A DNA stretch of 64,000 nucleotides from Poriferisodalis sp026713105 (GTDB lineage: Bacteria; Actinomycetota; Acidimicrobiia; Acidimicrobiales; Poriferisodalaceae). Shown here in pieces: positions 1 to 8,732 of the stretch. Under the pieces are notes generated by a model. The model ran no database searches, had not been told where the DNA came from, and saw only the letters and a program-made list of their open reading frames with translations. Numbering within the stretch: position 1 is the first letter of the stretch; every line of letters begins with the position of its first letter. Position numbers and translations under genes: made by a program. The stretch is taken from assembly GCA_965115995.1 (NCBI GenBank), contig OZ220472.1, forward strand, positions 2,914,001 to 2,978,000, written 5' to 3'.

Positions 1-738
1 GACGACTTCGATCCAGCGTTCGTCGAGCTCCACTTCGGCCCCGAATGCGCCATCGGGATCGACCGCTTCGGCCGGCACCTGCCTCTGGCGTTCGCGCACG
101 ACGAACGCCTCGATCTCACCGGGGAGCTGCCAGCCGTCGACGGTGTGCTGCACTGGCCACGCGCCGGCGGCGACTTCGGCCGGGCCGAGGTGGGGCGCGC
201 CGTCGCGCAAGATCTGCTGCTGGTCGACCGGCAGTTCGGCGCCGGCGACATCGCCGAATGGACAACACGGCCGAGCCCGTCGTGCTCACCCGACGGGCTC
301 GTGGTGGTGGACCACGACGCCCGCAACGGCGAATTCGAGGTACTGCCCGGAGCGGTGGAGTACGTGTTCGGCACGCCCCAATCAGGCCGGCCACACGCCG
401 ACGCAGGCTCAGTCGAGCCGTTGGTGGCCGACACGGTCGCGTTCCCCGATTGCGAAAGGCAAGTAGCCGACAGCTACGACCGTTCCGAGGACCCCGCGCA
501 CGCAACTCCGGAACTGGCGCTGCGCCTCGCACGCGTGCACCTGGTGTGGGCCGGCGACACCTTCGCGGAACTCGAACGCAGCGACACCGACGTGCTGTGG
601 GAGATGCGCGACGACGCCGGCACACCGCTCGGCATCGTGACCGCCCGCCTCTGGACTGACGCCACATGGGTGGTGGCCAACATGAGGGGGTGCTTTGTGG
701 ACCCGAGCCTCACGCACCCAGGCATCGCGGCTCGCTGA
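1..738 (+). CDS. Hypothetical protein, 5' end missing
   Basis: The reading frame is open from the first base of the window and stops at 736-738, so only the last 245 residues are present. Upstream of the internal GTG/ATG codons the frame continues with protein-like content (for example ELHFGPECAIGIDRFGRHLP), so I do not treat the internal start at 145 as real. No transmembrane segment, P-loop or catalytic motif is visible. The protein is acidic and mixed alpha/beta in appearance, with several Trp-containing patches. I do not recognise the family. It lies at the outer edge of the accessory region and nothing nearby explains it. Confidence 0.55.
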   Translation, partial: DDFDPAFVELHFGPECAIGIDRFGRHLPLAFAHDERLDLTGELPAVDGVLHWPRAGGDFGRAEVGRAVAQDLLLVDRQFGAGDIAEWTTRPSPSCSPDGLVVVDHDARNGEFEVLPGAVEYVFGTPQSGRPHADAGSVEPLVADTVAFPDCERQVADSYDRSEDPAHATPELALRLARVHLVWAGDTFAELERSDTDVLWEMRDDAGTPLGIVTARLWTDATWVVANMRGCFVDPSLTHPGIAAR

Positions 739-1216
739 CACAACCGGCGCGTTAAGCCCCCAGTCCGCAGCGGCGCCAGCCACCGACCACCGTCCGGACG
801 CAACTCGACCGGCTCGGACGGCACCTAAACTCCGACGAGCATCGCCCCGCCGCCGTCGCCGTGGCACGGAACACGAAAGCGCCAACTCTGGAGCGCGTTT
901 CGGCTGAATCCGGAACGCGCTCTTGCCATGGCGACTGGTCAGAACCTTGCGCGCGTGCCGCTCAGCAATACGAAGACGGGCTGAGTCTCGTCGAGCTTGG
1001 CGTGCGGCTGCGGCCGCCGAGAGCGACGCGCCGCCTAAGTCAGTCCTCCCCCGCCGGCGCTGCCACCCCGAAACAGTGACACGCATGTTCTGGGCAAAGA
1101 GGTTGGTAGCAGCGTGGTGTGGGCTTAGCACGGCACATTCTCGACACCGTTGACCGGTCGCAATAGCCTTCGGCGGTGGCAGCAGCCGGGATCGCCGCGC
1201 GCGTGGGACCTCGTCC
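739..1216. other. Intergenic stretch, no supported gene
   Basis: This 478-base interval separates the partial gene from the J-domain gene. Short open frames on both strands are Arg/Ser/Ala-rich, as expected from GC-rich noncoding DNA. I see no RNA gene and no convincing hairpin. Confidence 0.5.
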
Positions 1217-1858
1217 GTGAACGCCTACGAGTTACTGGGCCTGCCTCCAGGTGCCACCGTTCGTGAGATCGAACAGGCGCGTCGACGAGAACTGAGCAAC
1301 TCGCACCCCGATCGGAATCTGGACGATCCGTCGGCTCATGAGCGCTTCATTGCAGTGCAAGCCGCTTACGAGATTCTGAGCGACACGCAGATGAGGCAGC
1401 GTTATGACGCCGTGCATCTTACCGGCCCGAGCCAGCGCAATTCGGAGCCGGAGGGACAGGGCCCCCAAGACCCATCGCCGGAGGTCGATCTGTGGCCGCA
1501 GTATTGGATTGCGCAGGGCATGACAGCACCACGGCGTTCGCACAAGAGCGAGTGGACCCGCGCGCAGCAGGAAATCGCCGCCATGCCGAAATCGGGACCA
1601 GATCCACGTCGATCCCGCCTAGATGGCTACCGGGACTTGTTCGACCCGGCGTTCGACCGTCAGCTGCTAGATCAAATCGGCACCAGCATCGGGCCAACGA
1701 CATCGAAGTCAATTCGGAGCTTCGTAGTCGGAGACATTGACGCGTTGTTGCGGAACATGCATCACCTGCGCGGGAGCAGCGACGGCATCAGTTCAGGCAG
1801 GCGGATCGTGGGTCACCGCGCCTGGACATTCGTACGTCTGGGATCCCTTGATGGCTGA
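1217..1858 (+). CDS. J-domain (DnaJ-like) protein
   Basis: This 213-aa protein begins with a J domain over about residues 2-66: it opens MNAYELLGL, has the diagnostic HPD tripeptide (residues 31-33) in SNSHPDRN, and continues with AAYEILSD and QRYD. J domains stimulate the ATPase of Hsp70 (DnaK) and recruit substrates. The rest has no Gly/Phe region, no CxxCxGxG zinc repeats and no C-terminal DnaJ substrate domain, so it is not canonical DnaJ. It is a small J protein with an unknown C-terminal half, predicted cytoplasmic. The start is GTG. It stands alone on its strand and could serve a dedicated client or an adjacent accessory function. Confidence 0.8.
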   Translation: MNAYELLGLPPGATVREIEQARRRELSNSHPDRNLDDPSAHERFIAVQAAYEILSDTQMRQRYDAVHLTGPSQRNSEPEGQGPQDPSPEVDLWPQYWIAQGMTAPRRSHKSEWTRAQQEIAAMPKSGPDPRRSRLDGYRDLFDPAFDRQLLDQIGTSIGPTTSKSIRSFVVGDIDALLRNMHHLRGSSDGISSGRRIVGHRAWTFVRLGSLDG

Positions 1859-2071
1859 CTGACACACCCGCGAGGATTCGCCACATAGACGGCGGAAGAG
1901 AGTCAGCGATGCGCCGCCCCGCGCCATCTGCCCCTGCGCGCAAACCGACCTCAATTGGTGCTTCTCGGCAGCGGTGCGACACTTCACGGATCTAGGCAAC
2001 TACCGAAAGTACTGGCGCGCCGTGGGTCGCTTCCTCGCCGCTTTGTGACGGCCTCGAGTCAGGGCGCGTAA

Positions 2072-2101
2072 CAAGCCCCGGAACTGAGCTCACGGGGCTT
2101 G
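2072..2101. terminator. Perfect 9-bp stem-loop, terminator-like
   Basis: CAAGCCCCG at 2072-2080 is exactly inverted as CGGGGCTTG at 2093-2101, around a 12-base loop. No clear T-run follows on the plus strand. It lies 214 bases after the J-domain gene and 360 bases beyond the stop of the minus-strand NTPase gene, so it could end either transcript or be the edge of an inserted element. Confidence 0.4.
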
Positions 2102-2111
2102 CTGGTTGGTG

Positions 2112-2126
2112 GGATGTTGGCCAGTT
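2112..2126. repeat. 15-bp sequence repeated in inverse orientation at 36107-36121
   Basis: GGATGTTGGCCAGTT here occurs as its exact reverse complement immediately beside the tRNA at 36107-36121. The two copies bracket almost the whole accessory region. One or two such 15-bp matches are expected by chance in 64 kb, so this is suggestive only. Confidence 0.35.
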
Positions 2127-2168
2127 TTGTTTGCCCAGGTCACGGTAGGCGAATTCTGGCCGGTTTGT

Positions 2169-2201
2169 GAATCTCCACACGAAATTCGGCGAATCTCCAC
2201 A
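2169..2201. repeat. Two direct GAATCTCCACA repeats in a possible IS-end remnant
   Basis: GAATCTCCACA occurs at 2169-2179 and 2191-2201, a 22-base period, just after two related TGGCC(A/G)GTTT(T/G)TG-type blocks (about 2118 and 2156). Serial short repeats of this kind are seen at the ends of IS21-family elements, but no IstA/IstB gene is present, so at most this is a remnant. The rest of 1859-2460 holds no gene that I can support. Confidence 0.3.
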
Positions 2202-2460
2202 TTGGCCGCGAAGGGCTAAATCCCCTGGTCAGAGTGCTGCGAGGCGCACCGAAGCTGAGTGGGAAGTGTACAAATGCGCTCTCAGAACACCGTTTTCGGC
2301 GCGAAATCGCCGATTTCGGGGGTTCTGAGCGCTCTCGCGGCGAAAAGGGTTATGAGTTCCGTACGAGTCGCAGCGTCGGTCGTCGTGTGTCCGTGATGTT
2401 GCTTGGTTCGGCTGTGATCGGCGCAGCAGGCTTGAGCGCGCTTTGGCGTTCATCCTCGAT

Positions 2461-5400
2461 TCAGCGTTCTTCGTCGAGAGCCTGCATAGCGTCGTAGGCG
2501 TCGATCTCGACGAGTCGGTCAACGATGTCCAGACAACGGGCTCTCTCCGGTGCATCGCTCTGGCGGTAGAGACGAAGCACGAGGGAGACGAGATCACGGC
2601 CGATCACCGCGGCCGAGGTCCTGATGTCGCCGAGCTCGGTGCCCTTGATCCCAACAGTGCGCTCGCACACAGTTAGCGAACTGGGCGGCAACGCTCCGTC
2701 CAGCTCTGCGAGCGTGTGGATGAGGCCGTCGATGGCCTGCTCAAGAGCTGGGCTGTCGAGAAGTCCCCCGATGAGGCGCTCCGCGTCGGCGGCATCGAGG
2801 CTTCCGATTTCCCAAACAATGCGAGAAGCAGCACTGCGGACGGCAACGGCCGGGTCGCTGAACGCATCGATCAGGTCATCGATGCAGTCACTGGCGCTGT
2901 TCGCAAACACGGTGGCTGCCCCACGCCTGGCATCCGGCGGGAGAACGCCGAAGTCGTCGACGAAGTCAACAGGCAGGCGACCATACCAGCGTGCGATCGC
3001 CCAGATGCGACCTGCTTGGTCGGAGATCTCGCCGCCGTGCTTAAGAGCTGCCGCAAGGAAGTACGCAAATCGGTCGGGCTCCTTCATGACGGCGAACCGA
3101 AGCAAGTTCGATACCGTTTGCGAGCCGAGCAGTTCGATCTTGTCGCCGAGGAGCTCTTGCGCTAGGTCCAGCGCTGCTCGCTCGTCGTGGCGGGCCAGGG
3201 CGCTGACGGCATCGGCAGCGCACGTCTGTACGGCCATTATCTGGTCCATTGCGAGCGCTTCGATGGTGCCCATCAAGTCATCGACATGGGTTGATCCCGA
3301 TGACAACACTCTGGCGATTGCACATGCTGCTTGACCTCGTGTGGAGTTGATCCCTGCCGTGAGGAGGTCCCCGCGCCAGTAGTGCTGTCCGCCGGGTGCA
3401 GTAGTTCGCGCGGACTCATGATCAGGGTCCGTGTCGCCTGCGCAGTCCTGCAGAAGCCGGACGAGACGTGCATCGACAGTTTCTGCGTCTCGGATCGCCA
3501 GGCAGATCGGCAGACCGCAATCTTCGCCATAGACGTCGCGTGCGTGCTGGCACAGATCAGCTAGCAGGTCGGCGTCGATTCCCTTTGCGACTTTCCTGAG
3601 GACAGCGTCCATGGCAGCGGCGGGAATCTGGGCGTCGAACCGCAACGCGAGTTGAGCGAATCGACTGGGCTCGTTCTCGGCGTGTTGGCCGAGCTGCTGA
3701 GCGAGCTGTAGGGCTCCGCCGACATGTCGATCCGAGGTCGAATCCCACTTGGGCGTTGGGCTGTCGTGTTCGCGGAGTTCTCGCAGCCAGTCGTCGTCAT
3801 GCAGGCGCGCAGCATCATCGTCGCTGAGAGGCGAACCGATCGTGTAGGCCTTAACCGGCTCGGGAGGCCGCGGCGGCGACAGCGCGAAGCGCTGCTGCAG
3901 CTCCCGCAGAGTTCTGCCGCCCTCCTCGGACAATCGCGACGTGTCGAGTGCTGACAGGATTTCGTACTTCTCGCGGTCTCTCCAGTCCGGGTACCGCCTT
4001 TCGAAATCGGGCTCGTGCTGAAGCACTGCGTCTTCGAGCTGGGAAAACAGTTCGTCCGAGCAGAGCGGCGAGTGCTTCGCGACGAGTTCGCGAGACGCCC
4101 AACAGACGCTGTCCATCCATCCGAGTCTGAGATTGCGCGGATCTGAGACAAGCCACTCGATCGCGTTGTCGGCATCGTCGGCAGCGGTCAGCGCCCGGCA
4201 GGTGAGGAATCGCAGTTCGTCGCTTTCAGCGGCGCGCAACGGCTCAAGCGCGGCCGTGAGCGCGGAGGGATCCTCTGCGGCGAGGAGCTGCAGTGCTGTT
4301 TCGGTCCCATCGAACACGAAGTCGTCGATGGTGTGATTCGACGACACGACGCGGTGTCCCCACCGGATGCCTCTCGGCAGGAACTCATCGTGCGGCTGTT
4401 GTCCGGTCATGGCGACCTCCATGACGAACGGCAATACCGAGCTCACGAACACGGCCGGCACGTGTTGTGCGATCTCCCCGATCGCGGACGCCACCTGCGA
4501 ATTTTGCGGCAAGTGCCCTGACTCGAACGGGTCGTTGCTGCCTTCGGCTCGGGCGCGGGCAAGACCGCGTTGGAGGATCGCCCCGATGATCTGTGCTGCG
4601 CCGGCAGGGTCTTCGTTCTTCATCGAATAGATGTTCCACCAAAGGTTCCGGAGTCCGCTCACCCGCAAGTCGATCTCGTCCAAGTGACCGAGTTCGACGA
4701 GCTCTATGGCGAAGTCGACGAGGTCGCTGCACAGCGACATCGAGACCAATGAGGCCATACGTTCACGCCACTCGTCGGACTCTCCGATGTGCGGTCGCAG
4801 GAGCTCGTCAGCTCGGCGGGGGTTTTCTCGTGCGGCGATCTGGAGCTGGTTGAAAGCCGATTTGACCCTTTCTGGATCGTTGAGCCATCGTTCCCACTCG
4901 CCGAGTGAGTCCGCCGCGTCGAACCAGCCCGGATGGCGAAGCAGGCTCACGAGCTTGCGCGAGATCCAAGAGCCGTTCCAAGCGAGCTCGTCGAGCGGTG
5001 CCCAGTCCATCGCTTCGTGCGGGACGTGGCGCAGCAGGTCAACGACCATTTGCTTGATGTGGAAGCGGATCCGGTCGCAGCCCAGCAAATCCACGACCGT
5101 TCTGTAAAACATGGGTTGATCGGTCGCCAAGAGGTGGTCCAGAACTTGGCGTGTCTGGGCTCGTCGGAACAGTGCCTGCCCGTGTTCCTGTAGGAACTCG
5201 GCGAGGTCCTTGCCTGCCGCGATGAACGACCGCGCGAAGAGGAAATCGAAATAGGACTCGTGGAAGAAGGCAAAGCCCGATTCGTCGCGCACCAGCAAGT
5301 TCTCGGACACAAGAGCTCGGACCTGTCGTTGCTCCGCGGCGTCCAGAATCGACGCGGGCACCGCAAGAACCTCGTTGTCACTCATGTGCTCGATCATCGG

Positions 5401-6876
5401 AACGGTGATGGCACCCCAATCCAATCGCCCAACACGGTTCTCCACGCTGAGCCGTGCCTCTTCGGTGTACTTCTCGTACAGCTGCTGCAGCGTCGAGTAG
5501 TCCTCGCTGCGGGCAGATTCCGACAATCGGCTGAACACCGCCAAGTGCAGCGGCGTACACAGCAGGCGAAGAGTCGTCTCCGAAGACGGGACGGACACGC
5601 CTGCTTGCTCGAGCGAGGCCCTCACCTGTTCGATATCGAGTGCACCGACGGTGTGCCGACCGAAGGCCCCTTGAGCGTTCAGCAATCCGCGCAGGCGCGG
5701 GTCTGCTTCGAGATCCACGGTCCGGGTAACGAGCAGCAGCTTGATGTTCGGAGCGCGCTTAGCTTCGGTGACGATCTCGGCAACCGCGTCGAAACCGTCA
5801 GACATGCGGCCGCTGTGCATGCTGACAGCGTCGAGCTGGTCGATGACGAGCAATGCAGGATCACCACCGGCGGTGGCCTCCAGCAGAAGCGACGGCGAAC
5901 CGTCCAACTCGATGACGCGGCCCAACCCGGCCGAGGTCGTCACGTTGTTATCAGTGTCCATGCGGGCGACGGCCACATGCCACCCCAGATTCTCAAGCAA
6001 CGTCGCCGCACCAGACGCAACCGTCGACTTGCCGGAACCCGCGCGTCCGTCGACAACGACGACCTGGCCGCTGTCGTGGTCACACAGCTTCTCGATGACA
6101 GCGCTCGCGTCGTCACGAGGGGCCAGGCCGAAATACGGCTTCGAATGCTCCACGCGCCGCTGCTGCCGCGCCAAAGAGTTGCGGAGTGCCTCACGGACGC
6201 TGCGACTGCCTGTCGTCGGCTGCGACGTGAAGCCTCGAGAGTCGAGTCGGTCGAACACGGCCTGAGCAGTCAGCGTCCGATGGACATTCTCATCGCAGAG
6301 GCTTCGGATATCGCCTCTGACTACATCGGGTTCGTCGGTGTAGAGCAGCCTCAGGTACGCGTCGATGTTCCTGCGGAGGCCGTCGATCGTGTGATGCTCC
6401 ACGTAGATCCCGCGAAGCAACTCCCACGTCTCGAGAATCTCGATGTTCCACGCTTCGCTGATGAAACTCAATTCGGATTCGTCGGCTTGCGAGAGCGACC
6501 CCACGAATTCGTCGACGCTCTCCGACTGCCGAGCACGATTTGCGAGCGTGTCGAGAGCCGTGGCGGCTGCTCCCAACGCGACGAAAAGAAAGCGGCATCC
6601 GCGCTCGACCTGCAGCTTCGCGGCAGAGAGCACCCCCTCCGCGTGAAGCCTGCGCGGGGTCCAGGTTTGAGTTCCGCCCTTCACCTGCTCAACCCATGAG
6701 ACGTCGTCGGCGTCGACGAGCTCGAATTCGACGCCAGTTCCCGCTTCGCCGAAAGGCTCTAGGCGAATCCGGCGTACCTTCCCCATGAGCATCTCCGCAA
6801 TGCGCAAGGCGGTCCACAGGTGCTCGTTCAGGTTGCCTGCTTTTTCAGCCGCGCCTCCGGGCGTCGCTCTAGCCAT
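2461..6876 (-). CDS. Avs-like STAND NTPase with N-terminal nuclease-like domain and long helical C-terminus
   Basis: This 1471-aa protein starts at ATG 6876. Residues about 10-70 resemble the PD-(D/E)xK domain at the head of many defence NTPases: KAGNLNEHLW, then an E-rich strand and WVEQVKGG, where E-x-V-K would be the catalytic core. A P-loop NTPase follows, with Walker A GRAGSGKST at about 276-285 and Walker B LLVIDQLD at about 342-349. From about residue 450 to the end the protein is nearly all alpha-helical repeat (HEAT/TPR-like), the usual sensor part of STAND proteins. Known antiviral STAND (Avs) proteins sense a viral protein and fire an N-terminal effector; that role here is inference. 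It is divergent from the ABC-3C-like operon, with 274 bases between the starts. There are no transmembrane segments. Confidence 0.7.
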   Translation of the reverse strand: MARATPGGAAEKAGNLNEHLWTALRIAEMLMGKVRRIRLEPFGEAGTGVEFELVDADDVSWVEQVKGGTQTWTPRRLHAEGVLSAAKLQVERGCRFLFVALGAAATALDTLANRARQSESVDEFVGSLSQADESELSFISEAWNIEILETWELLRGIYVEHHTIDGLRRNIDAYLRLLYTDEPDVVRGDIRSLCDENVHRTLTAQAVFDRLDSRGFTSQPTTGSRSVREALRNSLARQQRRVEHSKPYFGLAPRDDASAVIEKLCDHDSGQVVVVDGRAGSGKSTVASGAATLLENLGWHVAVARMDTDNNVTTSAGLGRVIELDGSPSLLLEATAGGDPALLVIDQLDAVSMHSGRMSDGFDAVAEIVTEAKRAPNIKLLLVTRTVDLEADPRLRGLLNAQGAFGRHTVGALDIEQVRASLEQAGVSVPSSETTLRLLCTPLHLAVFSRLSESARSEDYSTLQQLYEKYTEEARLSVENRVGRLDWGAITVPMIEHMSDNEVLAVPASILDAAEQRQVRALVSENLLVRDESGFAFFHESYFDFLFARSFIAAGKDLAEFLQEHGQALFRRAQTRQVLDHLLATDQPMFYRTVVDLLGCDRIRFHIKQMVVDLLRHVPHEAMDWAPLDELAWNGSWISRKLVSLLRHPGWFDAADSLGEWERWLNDPERVKSAFNQLQIAARENPRRADELLRPHIGESDEWRERMASLVSMSLCSDLVDFAIELVELGHLDEIDLRVSGLRNLWWNIYSMKNEDPAGAAQIIGAILQRGLARARAEGSNDPFESGHLPQNSQVASAIGEIAQHVPAVFVSSVLPFVMEVAMTGQQPHDEFLPRGIRWGHRVVSSNHTIDDFVFDGTETALQLLAAEDPSALTAALEPLRAAESDELRFLTCRALTAADDADNAIEWLVSDPRNLRLGWMDSVCWASRELVAKHSPLCSDELFSQLEDAVLQHEPDFERRYPDWRDREKYEILSALDTSRLSEEGGRTLRELQQRFALSPPRPPEPVKAYTIGSPLSDDDAARLHDDDWLRELREHDSPTPKWDSTSDRHVGGALQLAQQLGQHAENEPSRFAQLALRFDAQIPAAAMDAVLRKVAKGIDADLLADLCQHARDVYGEDCGLPICLAIRDAETVDARLVRLLQDCAGDTDPDHESARTTAPGGQHYWRGDLLTAGINSTRGQAACAIARVLSSGSTHVDDLMGTIEALAMDQIMAVQTCAADAVSALARHDERAALDLAQELLGDKIELLGSQTVSNLLRFAVMKEPDRFAYFLAAALKHGGEISDQAGRIWAIARWYGRLPVDFVDDFGVLPPDARRGAATVFANSASDCIDDLIDAFSDPAVAVRSAASRIVWEIGSLDAADAERLIGGLLDSPALEQAIDGLIHTLAELDGALPPSSLTVCERTVGIKGTELGDIRTSAAVIGRDLVSLVLRLYRQSDAPERARCLDIVDRLVEIDAYDAMQALDEER

Positions 6877-7150
6877 CGCTTCCTGGTCTCCAAGTCGCGC
6901 CTCGGTGGGAACATGTCGACACGATGCCAGTCATTGTGCCGATCGATCGCGAGATTGCCGCAGAAAGCCGATCAGTCGCGCCGGGCGAACAGGCCAAATC
7001 ACTTTTCTCCATCATCCGGCGCACCCAAGACCGGCAGAGTCCTCCGAAGAAATGTCATCGCGCGGCACCCGCGACCCGAATCGGCCCGGCTGCGTCACGC
7101 GCACACAACCTCACGCGAACTGACATCCAGCTGGCCTACGGTTTCGGCTC

Positions 7151-8185
7151 GTGGCTGACATCGGCAGGACCACTGCGATCGAATTGGATGCACCGATCAG
7201 CTTTCTCGCACATCAACTCCGGACCGGCTCGATCGGCGGTGCTCGCTCCGATTTTGAGCAGATGATCACCCAGCTCGTTTGCTCAACGCTGCCGACAGTT
7301 CGTCAGATCGAAGCCAATCCTGGCGACTGGGGCATCGATGCCTTCGTCGGCTCTCTTGACGACGGCGGGACCGCTGCTGTCTGGCAGTCGAAGTACTTCG
7401 TCAATGGCGTCGAACGCTCCCAGCAGGAGCAGATCCGTGAGTCATTCGCTGCTGCGGTTTCGGCGGCTGCGGCCAACGGATATGGGCTCTCGTCGTGGAC
7501 CTTGTGTCTTCCCTGTTCGCTCACCGCGCCTGCGACGAAGTGGTGGGACTCGTGGAGAAAGAAGAAGGTCAAGGAACATCCCGACCTCATCATCGACCTC
7601 TGGGACGAAACCCAGCTCCGCCGCCGCCTGCTGTCGCCTGAGGGGGATCCAGTGCGCCGTCACTACTTCGGCCGCGAGGTCTCTGCTCGGCCTCTCGTGA
7701 GCCGGGCTATACACGCGCCGCCTGAGGACGGCTCGCTTGAAGGCGCTCTGTTCCTGCGACAGTTGCGTGCAGCCAGACACGTCGAGTTCGAGGCGGCCAA
7801 ACGCGAGTTCTTCAATGCGGAGCTCATGGCAAGAGAAGTGCTGGACAAAGGTGTGCGCGAAGAGCTGCAGGAGCTGCTCGACGGCGACGCAAGCATTCAG
7901 TCGCTATGGGAGCACCGGTTCAATGCATCGTGTGGGCAGCACTGCGGGGACCAGCTGCCGGGGCTGCACCGTGACGTCATGGCCGACGTGAACAAGTCGC
8001 GTGGCGACCTGATGGCGAGTCTCGCGCCGAGTCTGGTTCATCTGTACGGGATGGTTCATCGCGTCGTGGAGGACCGCCGCGCAGGATGGGTCCGTTACTG
8101 GCGGGATGTGGCGGACGCTCACATACTCGGAGGGTCCGAAGACGCAGAGGCGTCGGAGCTCGAAGGGACCCGCAACGATGGATGA
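7151..8185 (+). CDS. ABC-3C-type effector: restriction-endonuclease-like N-terminus
   Basis: This 344-aa protein starts at GTG 7151. The N-terminal 90 residues look like a PD-(D/E)xK nuclease fold: FE at 35-36, GDWGIDAFVG with D63, then a strand with WQSKYF (Q79-x-K81), matching the Mrr-like D...QxK pattern. The C-terminal 200 residues are helical and carry no motif that I recognise. It is first in an operon with a small winged-helix-like protein and an SMC/Rad50-like ATPase, the arrangement described for ABC-three-component conflict systems, in which the first gene is the effector. Its stop overlaps the next start by 8 bases. The likely action is DNA cleavage released by the ATPase sensor, which is inference. 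Confidence 0.7.
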   Translation: MADIGRTTAIELDAPISFLAHQLRTGSIGGARSDFEQMITQLVCSTLPTVRQIEANPGDWGIDAFVGSLDDGGTAAVWQSKYFVNGVERSQQEQIRESFAAAVSAAAANGYGLSSWTLCLPCSLTAPATKWWDSWRKKKVKEHPDLIIDLWDETQLRRRLLSPEGDPVRRHYFGREVSARPLVSRAIHAPPEDGSLEGALFLRQLRAARHVEFEAAKREFFNAELMAREVLDKGVREELQELLDGDASIQSLWEHRFNASCGQHCGDQLPGLHRDVMADVNKSRGDLMASLAPSLVHLYGMVHRVVEDRRAGWVRYWRDVADAHILGGSEDAEASELEGTRNDG

Positions 8186-8732
8186 CCTTTGGGAGGAACT
8201 CTCCACGATCGCCTTCCGGTCCGAGGACGACCAGGTGTTCCGCATCGCTCAGCTACTGCTGCTCATGGATGAGCTGGCCGGATTGCCCATCGCCCTCGAC
8301 AGGCTCACGTGCTACGACTTCTTCGCCGAGAATCCGTACCTGCTCTTCGGCCAGTCCGATCCCGCACGTGCCCGGTTGCGGCTCGCCGGATTCGTCGAAG
8401 GCGCACTCTCGTATTCGTCGCCGGGTCAGCGCTTCACTACTCGACAAGAGCGAGTCAGAGGCGACTTGGCGCTTCTTGTGGCGTACGGACTTGTTGAAGG
8501 CACGATCGACAAGAGATCAATCAAGTTTCACGTAACTCGGCGAGGGGCCGAGATCGTGTCCGGACTGCGGTCGATGTATGCCGACGGCTATCGCCAATCT
8601 GCTCGATTGGTGTACGAGCGCCTGCGGCAGCTCAGCGACGTTCGCTTGCACGCGACCATTCGGGACCTATTGGAGCCATCGCTCGATCACTTGGTCCCAA
8701 CCGGCCACGATCCAGGAGGCGACGATGTCTGA
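8178..8732 (+). CDS. ABC-3C-type middle component
   Basis: This 184-aa protein starts at ATG 8178 (MDDLWEELST), preceded by GAAGGGACC. It overlaps the effector stop by 8 bases, and its own stop overlaps the ATPase start by 8 bases, so all three genes should be made in step. The body is helical with a winged-helix-like middle (LALLVAYGLVEG followed by a beta hairpin KRSIKFHVTRRG), typical of the small middle components that bridge effector and ATPase in ABC-3C systems. It has no catalytic residues and no membrane segment. The family call rests on position, size and fold impression rather than on a specific motif. Confidence 0.65.
   Translation: MDDLWEELSTIAFRSEDDQVFRIAQLLLLMDELAGLPIALDRLTCYDFFAENPYLLFGQSDPARARLRLAGFVEGALSYSSPGQRFTTRQERVRGDLALLVAYGLVEGTIDKRSIKFHVTRRGAEIVSGLRSMYADGYRQSARLVYERLRQLSDVRLHATIRDLLEPSLDHLVPTGHDPGGDDV

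Noticed and set aside
5260..6699. Plus-strand open frame of 479 codons inside the NTPase gene
   Set aside because: The opposite strand encodes the Walker A and B motifs. This frame is Arg/His-rich and is a shadow.
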